Under the pieces are notes generated by a model. That model was given only the letters and a program-made list of their open reading frames with translations, had not been told where the DNA came from and did no database searches. From Methylocystis sp. L43 (GTDB lineage Bacteria; Pseudomonadota; Alphaproteobacteria; Rhizobiales; Beijerinckiaceae): 64,000 nucleotides of DNA. Made by a program: the position numbers and the translations under genes. The stretch spans positions 170,063 through 234,062 of the forward strand of contig NZ_JADNRA010000032.1 of assembly GCF_015709525.1 (NCBI RefSeq), given 5' to 3'. This document shows positions 26,270 to 34,704 of the stretch, piece after piece; position 1 is the stretch's first letter; every line of letters begins with the position of its first letter.

Positions 26270-27445
26270 CTAAGCCGCCGACAACGCCGGAATCGCGCGC
26301 ACCAGTCGCGCACGCATCGCGGCGACGATCCGCTGTGCCGCATGCCCATCGCCATAAGGGAAAACCGGGACGGCCATGCGGGCGTATAGCGCCGGATCGT
26401 CGCACAGCTGCGAGATCGCGCCCGACACCGCCGCGGCGTCTGTGCCGATCACGCGAACCGCACCGGCGCGAACCGCCTCTGGCCGTTCGGTGGTGTTCCT
26501 CAGCACGAGGACAGGCTTTCCCAGAGCGGGCGCTTCCTCCTGGAGGCCGCCGCTGTCGGTGACGACGAGCCAGCATCGCTTCAGCGCCTCAACCATATCC
26601 GCATAGCCGATCGCATCCGATACCACGATACGCGGATGGCCGCCAAGAATCCGTTGCGCCGGCTCATGAGCGTGCGGATTGGGGTGGGTGACGAAGAACA
26701 GCCCAAGGTCGTCATGCTGGTCGACCGCCGCCCTTATGCCCCGTAGCGCGTTTTCAATGGGCGCCCCGAAGCTCTCCCGCCGGTGCGCCGTTGCGAGAAT
26801 GACTCGCGGCAAATCCGGAAACCCCTTCGGCGCAGGCAATCGGTGGGCTGCGGTCTGCAGCAAGGCGTCGATGCCCGTATTGCCCGTGACGAGACAGTCG
26901 CCAGGAACGACGCCTTCACGCAGGAGATTGTTGAGCGACGCCGAGGTCGGAGCGAAATGCATGGCCGCCGTCAGTCCAGCGATTCGCCTGTTGAGTTCTT
27001 CCGGATAGGGATCGTTGAGTTTTCCCGTGCGGAGCCCCGCCTCAATGTGCATGAAAGGCACGTTCATGTGAAACGCGGCGAGCGACACGACCGCAACCGA
27101 CGTCGTGTCGCCCTGGGCGATGACGCAGTCAGGTCGAACTTCGTCGATCACGCGATCCATCTCGGCGATCACCTTGCCGAACAGTTCATTCAGCGAGCCG
27201 TTACGACGTTCGAGGTCCAGCCGGCGCGAAGGAACCACGCCAAAATCCTTTAGCGCGCCTTCGACGACATCGGCGTGCTGACCGGTCGTCACCACATAGG
27301 GAAAGGCCCAATCCGACCGATTGAGTTCGGCGATGACAGGGCCCATTTTGATGGCTTCGGGTCGCGTCCCAACGATGCATAAACAGCAAAGTTTTGATTT
27401 ACTTAGTCGAAGTTCGGCTTTTTTGATGTTCGTCAACTCGTTCAT
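26270..27445 (-). CDS. wecB: UDP-N-acetylglucosamine 2-epimerase (non-hydrolysing)
   Basis: A 391-residue cytosolic epimerase that interconverts UDP-GlcNAc and UDP-ManNAc. Family blocks are plain: GTRPEAIKMGPVI near residue 26, HIEAGLRTGKLNDPYPEE, VTGNTGIDAL, TAHRRESFG, THPNPHA and TDSGGLQEEAP. The length is typical. Its place between nfrB and a divergent nfrA-like gene suggests UDP-ManNAc supply for the glycan made by NfrB, as reported for the N4 receptor glycan of E. coli, where WecB is needed. The gap to nfrB is 114 bases. Confidence 0.95.
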   Translation of the reverse strand: MNELTNIKKAELRLSKSKLCCLCIVGTRPEAIKMGPVIAELNRSDWAFPYVVTTGQHADVVEGALKDFGVVPSRRLDLERRNGSLNELFGKVIAEMDRVIDEVRPDCVIAQGDTTSVAVVSLAAFHMNVPFMHIEAGLRTGKLNDPYPEELNRRIAGLTAAMHFAPTSASLNNLLREGVVPGDCLVTGNTGIDALLQTAAHRLPAPKGFPDLPRVILATAHRRESFGAPIENALRGIRAAVDQHDDLGLFFVTHPNPHAHEPAQRILGGHPRIVVSDAIGYADMVEALKRCWLVVTDSGGLQEEAPALGKPVLVLRNTTERPEAVRAGAVRVIGTDAAAVSGAISQLCDDPALYARMAVPVFPYGDGHAAQRIVAAMRARLVRAIPALSAA

Positions 27446-27505
27446 CTCAGCCCTGCTCGTTATTCAGTGTAGAAGCTGTATACTTGAAGAGCAGGGATTT
27501 GTCGA

Positions 27506-27545
27506 ATGAACAATTCGACATCTTCAGATGAACAATTCGACATCT
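27506..27545 (-). promoter_or_regulatory. 18-bp direct repeats upstream of wecB (candidate operator)
   Basis: ATGAACAATTCGACATCT occurs twice without mismatch, at 27506-27523 and 27528-27545. The copies start 22 bases apart, about two helical turns, so a regulator could bind both on one face. The pair lies 61-100 bases before the wecB start and abuts the stop of the 51-residue membrane protein. No known site type is recognised. Confidence 0.45.
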
Positions 27546-27700
27546 CAGCGCCCTATAAAGAAGGCGATCCCGATAAATGAGACGGACAAACCCAGCACCA
27601 TCAGTGCTACTGCCCCCGTTGTGCCGAAAAAGAGCGCTCCAATGAAGCCGGCGATAGAAATAAATGTAAACAATACGAGGATGATTACCATAAGTTGCAT
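27545..27700 (-). CDS. 51-residue two-span membrane protein
   Basis: From ATG 27700 to TGA at 27545-27547. Almost the whole peptide is hydrophobic: a first span near residues 3-25 (QLMVIILVLFTFISIAG), a GTTG turn, and a second span near 29-48 ending FFIGR. It has no homologue I recognise. It lies upstream of wecB in the same direction, so it may be the first gene of the glycan operon and could be a small partner of the NfrB-like enzyme. That role is inference from position. Confidence 0.5.
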   Translation of the reverse strand: MQLMVIILVLFTFISIAGFIGALFFGTTGAVALMVLGLSVSFIGIAFFIGR

Positions 27701-27976
27701 TGTGTTTTCCCTGCATTTAGCTTGCCAAGCTCATCCAATCTGAGCGCAACGGAAGCGCAAGCGCATAAGTATAGATTTTCGCTTGGTTTCACCGTGACCA
27801 GCATGCGGCGGCGTTTTAGCTTAGGAAGCAGATGAACGCCGGGGGCGACCCAAAACGAGATCGCGCCGTCGCATTCTGAGACACGTTTCGCCAAGATTTT
27901 GCTTTGCTACCAATTTAGGTTAATAAAAACAATATGTTTGGTGCCTGATTCGCGTGATGCGTTTGAATAACTTGTT

Positions 27977-30900
27977 GTGGGAATTCCGATTCTGCAACGC
28001 AGATGGAGCGCAATCGTGGGGCGCGTTTTTCGAAGGCCTTGCGCAACAATCCTCTTTTTGACGCTGGCGCTCGCGCCCACGACGCCAATCGCTGCTCGCG
28101 CTGGAGTCAACGACGGCGTTCGCGAAGAGATGCGGCCAGGCGAACCCGGCTACCAAGAGCTTGCCCTGGCGTTCGCGCGTGTGGCCAAGGGCGATTACGA
28201 GGGCGCCCTCAAATACGCGCAGCGCGCACGGAGCCTCGCGCCCGATTATGAGATGCCCGTTCGACTGCTCGCTGACATTCTGAACAAATTGGGGCGAATG
28301 GGCGAGGCGGTTGACGTTATCAACGACTTTGTCGCCAGCCATAAGCATTCGATGGCGTTGATCGCTCAGCGCGGCCATCTGCGCAAACGGCTCATGGACG
28401 TCGCCGGCGCCGAGGCGGATTTCCGCAGCGCGCTCCGGAGCGGCGCGCTGAATCAAGAGCAGGCCGCGGCCGTCGACGCCGCGCTCTTCGATCTTGCAAT
28501 GAGCGCCGCATATAAGGACTTCAACGAGTCTCGGCTGAATGAAGCCATAGAGAAGGCGCGAGCGGCGCGCGAAATGGATAAAAAGGCCGAAGCGCCCGTC
28601 CGGCTTATCGCCGAAGCCTTTAGCCGACAGGGCAGGGCTCAGGCGGCTCTCGACGAGCTGAATCGCTATATCTCGCAGAACAAGCCGAGCGGGCGTCTTC
28701 TCGCCCAGCGCGGATATTTGCGACGCGCCATGCAGGACGTGAAAGGCGCGGAGGCGGATTTCGAAGCGGCGCTCGCCGCGCCGGACATTGAGCCAAGCGA
28801 AACAGCACCATTGCGCAACGCGCTCGCAGAAGCCGCCAAGGCTGAGCGCGACAGCATCGTGCAAGCCGAACTCGCAGAGGTGTACGCAGCGATCGCGAAA
28901 CGCGATTACGCTCGTGCGGTGAAGGCGGCGCGCGCCCTTCGCGCCAAATATCCGAACGCCGAAGCGCCGCTATTTGCGCTCATGACGGCGTTGACCAAAT
29001 CCCGGCAGGCTGAAGCGGCGGTCAAAGAAGCGGATGCGTTCATCAAGGATAATACGCCGAGTTCGACATTGCTCGCGCAGCGCGGATACAGCCGGCGCGC
29101 AACGGGAGACCTGCCCGGCGCGATTGCGGACTTCCGGGCTGCGCTCGCTCAGCCCGCGCTCGAGCCCGCGCAAGTCAAGAGGCTGAAACTGGCGCTTGCC
29201 GAGGCGGAGCGCGCAAATGAACGGGGCGGTTCGCTGGTCGCCGCGCCGCAGGCGACGCCCCTGCAGCAAGCGCTCAACAGCGGCTATGACGCGTTGAAAG
29301 TGGGACAGCTGGACGAGGCGGTGCGCGCGGCAAGAGAGGCGCATAGTCTCGATCCCAAGGCGGAGGAGCCTGTTCTCCTCCTCTTGACGGCGCTCCTTCG
29401 CCAGGGGCGCAAAGCCGAGGCGCTTGCGGAAGCGAACCGCTACCTGGCGTCGGTCCCGCAAAGTCCCGGGGTTCTCGCGCAGCGCGGCTTCATGCGTCGA
29501 CAGGCCAAGGATGTGAGCGGCGCCGTCGCAGACTTCGAGCAGGCCTTGAAATATGGACTTCCGGCCGATCAGAAGCTCAATGTCGCGCGGGCGCTTGATG
29601 AGGCGCGCTACACGCTCGTCGCCGAAAAGGCTTTCAAGGCTCTGGCCGCTCGCGATTGGGTGAGCGCCTTGCGTTATGGCCGGGCGGCGGAGGCTTTCCC
29701 TCGTGCCGACGAGGCGGTTTTTCGCGTGACGATCGCCGCGCTCGCAGGGCTTGGCCACACGGACGAGGCGCTGCGGGCGTCGAACGCGCTCATCGCACGA
29801 GGCAAGGCCACGGGCCAAGCCTATGCGCAAAGGGCCTATCTTCGTAAGACGCTCGGAGACGGCGCTGGCGCGCTTGCGGACTTTGTAAAAGCGCTTGATC
29901 GGGGAGATTTGCCTGCAGCGCAAAGGGTGGCGGTCGAACTCGAAGTCGCTGCCGCCAGGTCGTCTGCGTATGAAACACAGGGAGATCTGACGCGCGCGCG
30001 CGACGAGCTCGTCAACTTCGCGCACACGCATCCTGACTACGCCGCCGGATGGTCGACGCTTGGCCAGTTTTATGCGCGTCAAAAGGAATATGCCGCCGCC
30101 GTCGCGGCCTTTGAGAATAGCCTCGCGGTCGAGCGCAGCGGCGAAGTGTTGCTGAATGCGGGCTATGCGAGCGTCTATGTCGATCGCTCAAAAGAGTCGC
30201 AGTTCTTTCGGGAAGCGCTCGACCGCTGGTCGAGCGATCCCTCACTCAGCGCCCGGCCGCCCCGCGATCGAGAGGTGATCAGAACGCAGATCGTCGAGTC
30301 GGATGCGAGCGTTCGCACCCTTGTGGTGTTCAACGGCATCGCCGATCGTCGAAAACGCTGGGGCGGGCATCAGCTTCAGCCGAGCTTTGAAACGGTCATC
30401 CGGTTCGATGGGCGCTTTCTGCCGAACATATTTGGTCTCGAGGGTTTGATCGGCGGCTTTTGGTCCCAGGACCAGACGCGCTTCACCGAGAGCTATTCGC
30501 GGCTCGGTTTGCGCTTGCGTCCGTTCGACGGCGTTAATTTCTCGGTGAGCGCTGAGTGGCAGCACTATTTCACGCGAAACGCGCCGTTCAATCAGCTCGC
30601 CTTGTCATGGGGCTATGGCTACGGCGGCTTCGCCTATTCGAGCGCCCCAAGCGCGGGAGCGGCGGGCGCGATCGAACCGACAGACATGAGCTATCCCCAT
30701 GAGACGGCATGGCAGCCGCTGACGAGCTTTGCGACCTTTGGCACTTACAGGGCCGGCGAGCGTCGGTATCTGCAGAACGCGGTGGGTTTGCTCGGCTATT
30801 CCTACTGGAACGCTGACTCCCGCGTCGTGCTCGGGGCGGCTGCAATGGGCATGGGGACATATGACAGCGCGGACACCCGTCGATTCGCCTTTGGGGCAGG

Positions 30901-31048
30901 TCCGGCGCTGGTCGCGCGCACATGGCTGGGCGGCGACTTCTATCGCGCCTTTGACGGCATCTTGACTGCACAGATTGGCTATTTGTTCCCCTTCGGGGAG
31001 AGTCGCCGTCAAGGCGGTCTCAACGCGACAATCGGCATTTCCTTTTGA
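27977..31048 (+). CDS. nfrA: NfrA/BcsC-like outer membrane TPR-barrel glycan exporter
   Basis: 1023 residues from GTG 27977, with a signal peptide ending near PIAARAG (residue 43). Residues about 50-760 are TPR repeats with a recurring longer unit (LLAQRGYxRR..D..GAxADFxxAL, about 130-160 residues apart). Residues about 780-1023 are beta-rich and resemble the NfrA C-terminal domain, ending GISF with the terminal Phe of outer membrane barrels. E. coli NfrA is the N4 phage receptor partner; BcsC and PgaA have the same TPR-plus-barrel plan and export cellulose or PNAG. The gene is divergent from wecB-nfrB across an A/T-rich 276-base promoter region. Confidence 0.8.
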   Translation: MGIPILQRRWSAIVGRVFRRPCATILFLTLALAPTTPIAARAGVNDGVREEMRPGEPGYQELALAFARVAKGDYEGALKYAQRARSLAPDYEMPVRLLADILNKLGRMGEAVDVINDFVASHKHSMALIAQRGHLRKRLMDVAGAEADFRSALRSGALNQEQAAAVDAALFDLAMSAAYKDFNESRLNEAIEKARAAREMDKKAEAPVRLIAEAFSRQGRAQAALDELNRYISQNKPSGRLLAQRGYLRRAMQDVKGAEADFEAALAAPDIEPSETAPLRNALAEAAKAERDSIVQAELAEVYAAIAKRDYARAVKAARALRAKYPNAEAPLFALMTALTKSRQAEAAVKEADAFIKDNTPSSTLLAQRGYSRRATGDLPGAIADFRAALAQPALEPAQVKRLKLALAEAERANERGGSLVAAPQATPLQQALNSGYDALKVGQLDEAVRAAREAHSLDPKAEEPVLLLLTALLRQGRKAEALAEANRYLASVPQSPGVLAQRGFMRRQAKDVSGAVADFEQALKYGLPADQKLNVARALDEARYTLVAEKAFKALAARDWVSALRYGRAAEAFPRADEAVFRVTIAALAGLGHTDEALRASNALIARGKATGQAYAQRAYLRKTLGDGAGALADFVKALDRGDLPAAQRVAVELEVAAARSSAYETQGDLTRARDELVNFAHTHPDYAAGWSTLGQFYARQKEYAAAVAAFENSLAVERSGEVLLNAGYASVYVDRSKESQFFREALDRWSSDPSLSARPPRDREVIRTQIVESDASVRTLVVFNGIADRRKRWGGHQLQPSFETVIRFDGRFLPNIFGLEGLIGGFWSQDQTRFTESYSRLGLRLRPFDGVNFSVSAEWQHYFTRNAPFNQLALSWGYGYGGFAYSSAPSAGAAGAIEPTDMSYPHETAWQPLTSFATFGTYRAGERRYLQNAVGLLGYSYWNADSRVVLGAAAMGMGTYDSADTRRFAFGAGPALVARTWLGGDFYRAFDGILTAQIGYLFPFGESRRQGGLNATIGISF

Positions 31049-31133
31049 CCCCATGCATGTCCGGAGTCCGCCTCTGACGCGGCATAGCGCGACGTGGCCC
31101 TCGCCCGGACTCCTGCCTTGCGGCCGATCGTTC

Positions 31134-32162
31134 CTATTTCAAGGCCGCTAACGCGCGAGGAATCGTCACCACGATCGAATGGAAATACGCTGCCGCATCC
31201 TCGGAATAGAATCCGACGAGCCCATTCGAATAGGGTCGCTCTCGGTCAGTGAAGGTGGTCAAGAGAACGCCGTCGACGAATACCGAAATCGTCGTCGACG
31301 TCGAGGTGACGGCCTGAACAATTTTGACGACATATCGATTTCCGATGGGATAAAGCGGGCGATTTCCCGACGCCAAGAAGCGCTGATCGCCGGGATAAGC
31401 GGGGTCCGCTTTGCCCAGCTCCCAGCCGTTCGGCTTCGGGATGAAGTAATAGAAATGCGTTTTGTCGACGTAGTCCCACAACAGCCAGCCCACTTCCCAT
31501 GGATTTGGCGCGTTCTGCCGTCGCAACTGCGCCTCTGTGTGAAGCGACGCCTCTATGGTCAAATTGCCTTTGACGTCGACGGGCCAGGACGGATGTGGCC
31601 CGCTGATCAGCCCAGCATGCGTTTCATTCGCGGCGTTTGACTCCTTCGGGCGTATCGCCAGCGCCTGGCCATCGAACAGGCGAGCGACCGAGTTCGAACC
31701 ATAGCCGTGATAAACGGACTTCCAATTGTGAGCGAGAAGCTCGCCATCTTGAGTCCGGGTTTCAGGCGCGTGAGGAACAGCGCTGTCGAAAATCTCCGAG
31801 AGGATGATGCGTTCCGGCGTCACCGTCACGACAGCGCGATGCGACGTGGACGCCGCGCCTTTCTTGCACTTTATCGTGTAGGTCGTCGTGCGGGCGGGGC
31901 GCACGACGACAGCGCCCGACAATTCACGGACCACAAAGTTCGGATCGCGCGGGCGGCTCGAACCCGTGCAGACGTCGGCGTTCGTTGCGGAAAACGCCAG
32001 AGTCGCCGACTGACCTGGATTGATCATCGTCGGCTTCGCCGACAACGCGGAGATGGGGGCGTTCCTGGTCGCCTCCGGGCGCTTCAACGCATCCTCGGCG
32101 GCGGCGTCGGCCAATGAGATCGACACCAAGGCGATAGATCTCAGCAAAAAGGCCCATTTCAT
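31134..32162 (-). CDS. secreted concanavalin-like (LamG/DUF1080-type) protein
   Basis: A 342-residue precursor with a signal peptide (ends near LADAAAE, residue 23). Residues about 35-120 form an Ig-like bacterial module (SAKPTMINPGQSATLAFSAT, TTTYTIKC). Residues about 125-342 form a beta-sandwich with features of laminin-G / DUF1080 carbohydrate-binding or hydrolase folds (DKTHFYYFIPKPNGWELG, NGLVGFYSEDAAAYF). It lies tail to tail with the NfrA-like gene. It may bind or cut the exported glycan, but I see no proof of catalytic residues. Confidence 0.55.
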   Translation of the reverse strand: MKWAFLLRSIALVSISLADAAAEDALKRPEATRNAPISALSAKPTMINPGQSATLAFSATNADVCTGSSRPRDPNFVVRELSGAVVVRPARTTTYTIKCKKGAASTSHRAVVTVTPERIILSEIFDSAVPHAPETRTQDGELLAHNWKSVYHGYGSNSVARLFDGQALAIRPKESNAANETHAGLISGPHPSWPVDVKGNLTIEASLHTEAQLRRQNAPNPWEVGWLLWDYVDKTHFYYFIPKPNGWELGKADPAYPGDQRFLASGNRPLYPIGNRYVVKIVQAVTSTSTTISVFVDGVLLTTFTDRERPYSNGLVGFYSEDAAAYFHSIVVTIPRALAALK

Positions 32163-32401
32163 TTAAGCCAAGCCACGGATGGCCCCCCACGCGCAAACGC
32201 AACGCTCCGAGACCGCAACTTACTCAACTTTGCCAATCGGCGATGAGGATTCCACGGCTAAGCTTAATAGGCCCGAGCGCGCGGACGACTGGCTCTTTGG
32301 CGCAGGGGCGTGACGGGCGCGGCTCCATTTCGCTGCTCGCGTACGTCGCATCAAGCGATCGTTGAGCGCGCCAAACCCCCATCGCACGTTTTGAGGCTGC
32401 G

Positions 32402-33427
32402 TTAGGAAACCGCGCGCTCGTCCTGCAGACGGCTTGCCGGGGTCCATTGGTAGACCTCGTAACCGTCCACCACCTTGCCGGCGTCGTTGAAGCCTCCGCG
32501 CTGTTGCACCGGCTCGATGATCTGCTTCGCGCAGGCGATCGTCCCGGGCTGAGCATATTTCTGCATATGGCCGGCGATATCGATGACGCGATCGCTCATC
32601 TCCTCCATCGGCGTGTGCTCGTCGTAATAAACGTGCCCGGCGTTGATGCCGCACCGAACGGTGAAATTCGACTTGATCATCTTCACATTCGCGTTGAACG
32701 CGTCGAGACCGGCGATCACTTCCTTGGCGGCTTTCAGCGCTGCGTCGATCGAGGGAAAGCAGGCCATGACGCCGTCGGGCGTCCACGCCGCCTTCAGCGA
32801 GCCGTTGCTGCGGAGCTTGCTGTCGACGAGATCCTTGTATTCACGAAAATCATGCTCGATGAATGTCTTGTCCTCGCCGAGCTTCATCTTGGTCGAATCG
32901 ACGACGTCGATGGATAGGAAGGCGAGGTCACGGCCCATCGACTCCAACTGACGTTTGGCGTCGCCCATGACCTTGAGCAACTCCGCGCGGCTCTTCGGGT
33001 TGCGCGCATCCATCGTCTTCATTTTTTCCTTGACCGGCGCAAGCACCCGCGCGTCGGCCGGCGCGGCGGACTGCAGCGCCTCGAAGTCACGCTGCACCGT
33101 CGCACGGTAGATCGTGGTCGTAATCTTGCGCCGCAAGCTGTCGACCCACATGCGCCCGAAGAGAAGTCCGCCGACGATAAACCAGCGCGCCAGTTCGTAG
33201 CCCTTGAAGTTCGTCGGGATTACCGACTTGACCCGCCGGATCATCCGCGCGTCGAAGACTTCCACATATTCAATCCAGCGGTATGAACCCGCATGCTTGA
33301 AATAAGGCGTGACGAGCGGGAGCAGGACGAGCGCAAGCGCGATGAGCAGGGCGACGTTCAGCAGCCCGAGTAATACTCTGGCCAGCCTCAGAGGGAGCGG
33401 GGATCCGGGATTGCGCGAATGATCCAT
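32402..33427 (-). CDS. membrane-anchored class III nucleotide cyclase
   Basis: A 341-residue protein. Two hydrophobic segments lie in the first 130 residues (LLGLLNVALLIALALVLLPL, then LARWFIVGGLLFG), followed by a cytosolic linker. The class III cyclase homology domain is at about 168-320. The first metal-binding Asp is in FLSIDVVDSTKMK and the second in DGVMACFPSID; CGINAGHVYYDEH matches the dimer and catalytic loop. It should make cAMP or cGMP; which one is unclear. It shares the direction of the secreted beta-sandwich gene 240 bases downstream, so a role in regulating the glycan locus is possible but unproven. Confidence 0.8.
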   Translation of the reverse strand: MDHSRNPGSPLPLRLARVLLGLLNVALLIALALVLLPLVTPYFKHAGSYRWIEYVEVFDARMIRRVKSVIPTNFKGYELARWFIVGGLLFGRMWVDSLRRKITTTIYRATVQRDFEALQSAAPADARVLAPVKEKMKTMDARNPKSRAELLKVMGDAKRQLESMGRDLAFLSIDVVDSTKMKLGEDKTFIEHDFREYKDLVDSKLRSNGSLKAAWTPDGVMACFPSIDAALKAAKEVIAGLDAFNANVKMIKSNFTVRCGINAGHVYYDEHTPMEEMSDRVIDIAGHMQKYAQPGTIACAKQIIEPVQQRGGFNDAGKVVDGYEVYQWTPASRLQDERAVS

Positions 33428-33772
33428 GAGCTTCTTTCAATCCGAGCGGGGGGGCGCCGATCGCCGCCGTTATCGCACGCGCAAATTGGTCCGCGCAATT
33501 CTGGACCGATCTTCGACGCGCGCTCGACGCAAGTGCCGAAATTCCTTGGCCATTGCCGCAAGGCGCGCCTGACGCGATTTAAATTTTGGTCGCAGATCTA
33601 CGGCGAGCGCCATCCGCTGCGCTTGCGCTGCATGCCCCCGGGTGAGCCCCGAGCGCTATAAATTTTGAGTCTCAGGATAGGAGAGAACGCCCCGAGCCCG
33701 GATGCGCGCGCGGAGCGTTTTTCTATTGTTGAGGGAGTCCTTTATTGAGGGGCTCCTTGGTCGAGAGAATCC
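33428..33772. other. non-coding stretch before the Cys-rich secreted protein gene
   Basis: No gene or clear element recognised in 345 bases. The last 120 bases are richer in A/T (TATAAATTTTGAGTC). A GC-rich run followed by GTTTTTC at 33703-33724 could be part of a weak terminator, but I cannot draw a good stem. Confidence 0.3.
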
Positions 33773-34111
33773 CTACTTGGCTTGGTGAAGATCTTTCGCA
33801 TGAAGTGAATCTAATAGCTCATTGCCCTTCAGCGTAGAGACGCGTGCGGCCGTTCCGTCTTCGTTGCATTTCCCGCTCGTGTTTTTCGAGCCGGTGCATT
33901 GGCGGCTCCCGTCGGCGGGGCATTCGAAGACGACGTCATTTGTGCATCCGACCAAAGAATTGCCTTTGATGCCGTAATTGCAGGTTTGCCCTGCGCCATG
34001 CATCCGATCGCACGCCGAGATAACGGCGCCAACCGGCGCCGCAAGCGCAGCCGAGATCGTCACAGAAGAAATAAGCGCGAGCGCGCATGTTCGTGCAAAG
34101 GTCGTCCTCAT
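33773..34111 (-). CDS. small secreted Cys-rich protein, unknown function
   Basis: A 112-residue product from ATG 34111, chosen because GGAG lies 10 bases upstream and a signal peptide starts there (residues 1-25, ending AALAAP). The mature part has six Cys residues (SACDRMHG, QTCNYGIKG, VGCTND, FECPADG, RQCTGS, GKCNED), suggesting three disulfides in the periplasm or outside. The residues NYGIKGNSLVGC resemble small extracellular domains, but I do not recognise a family. It is divergent from the giant adhesin. Confidence 0.6.
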   Translation of the reverse strand: MRTTFARTCALALISSVTISAALAAPVGAVISACDRMHGAGQTCNYGIKGNSLVGCTNDVVFECPADGSRQCTGSKNTSGKCNEDGTAARVSTLKGNELLDSLHAKDLHQAK

Positions 34112-34359
34112 GGCAAATCTCCAAACTTGCTGTTTTGGCGTTGCCCTCCCTAAGCCCCTTGAAATGTAAGCTCGCGAAAGAGCCAAATTAACGGCGAGCG
34201 AGATCGCGAGAAAGTTTGCGTTTTTTCGGTTCTTTCCGAGGGGTCAGAGCCTTTGCGGTTGTCGGCGCGCCGCCGGCCTGGAAGCCTCGTGAATTGTTGA
34301 ATGGATGGCCGAAGCCGCGCCTGTCGCCGGGCGCGACTTGAAGGCATTGCTCGATCTGC

Positions 34360-34500
34360 CGCCGCGAACTCGAAAATCTGCTTCCAGGACGAAGCGCGCA
34401 TCGGCCAGAGGAATCGCCTCGTGCGGCAAGGGGCGGCAAGTGGCGGCAAGTGGCGGCGTGGAATGCGGCCGCCTCAGCCCGCCGATCCAGCACGTGACAG
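34360..34500 (+). pseudogene. IS630-family transposase remnant
   Basis: Inside the 593-base gap before the adhesin, the plus strand reads KICFQDEARIGQRNRLVRQ and then RPPQPADPARDRG. FQDEARIGQ is the DDE motif of IS630-type transposases (normally W-FQDEAR-GQ). Only about 45 codons are left, with a short GGCGGCAAGT tandem duplication inside. The rest of the gap holds no gene I can see; its last 120 bases are A/T-rich and probably carry the adhesin promoter. Confidence 0.55.
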
Positions 34501-34704
34501 GGGCGCGCCGCAGAGGGCGAGCCGGCCCGTCCGACCAATTGTGGCGCCTCTGCCACAAAAGCAAAATCGACACGAGAGAGTTAGGAAAAGTTCTCACGTC
34601 AGTAGTCAAAATCAGAATCTGATGATTAAAATACATGATCCGAAAAGTTAACGCACAGTAACTTTCGGCGACTGCCCATACGCTTTCGAAAGCAGCAGTG
34701 CAGG

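Noticed and set aside
28970..30082. 370-residue open frame antisense to the NfrA-like gene
   Set aside because: Caused by the TPR repeats in high-GC DNA; the plus-strand protein has signal, TPR and barrel features.
31064..31113. GGAGTCCG / CGGACTCC inverted pair after the NfrA-like gene as a terminator
   Set aside because: The loop would be over 30 bases and no T-run follows.
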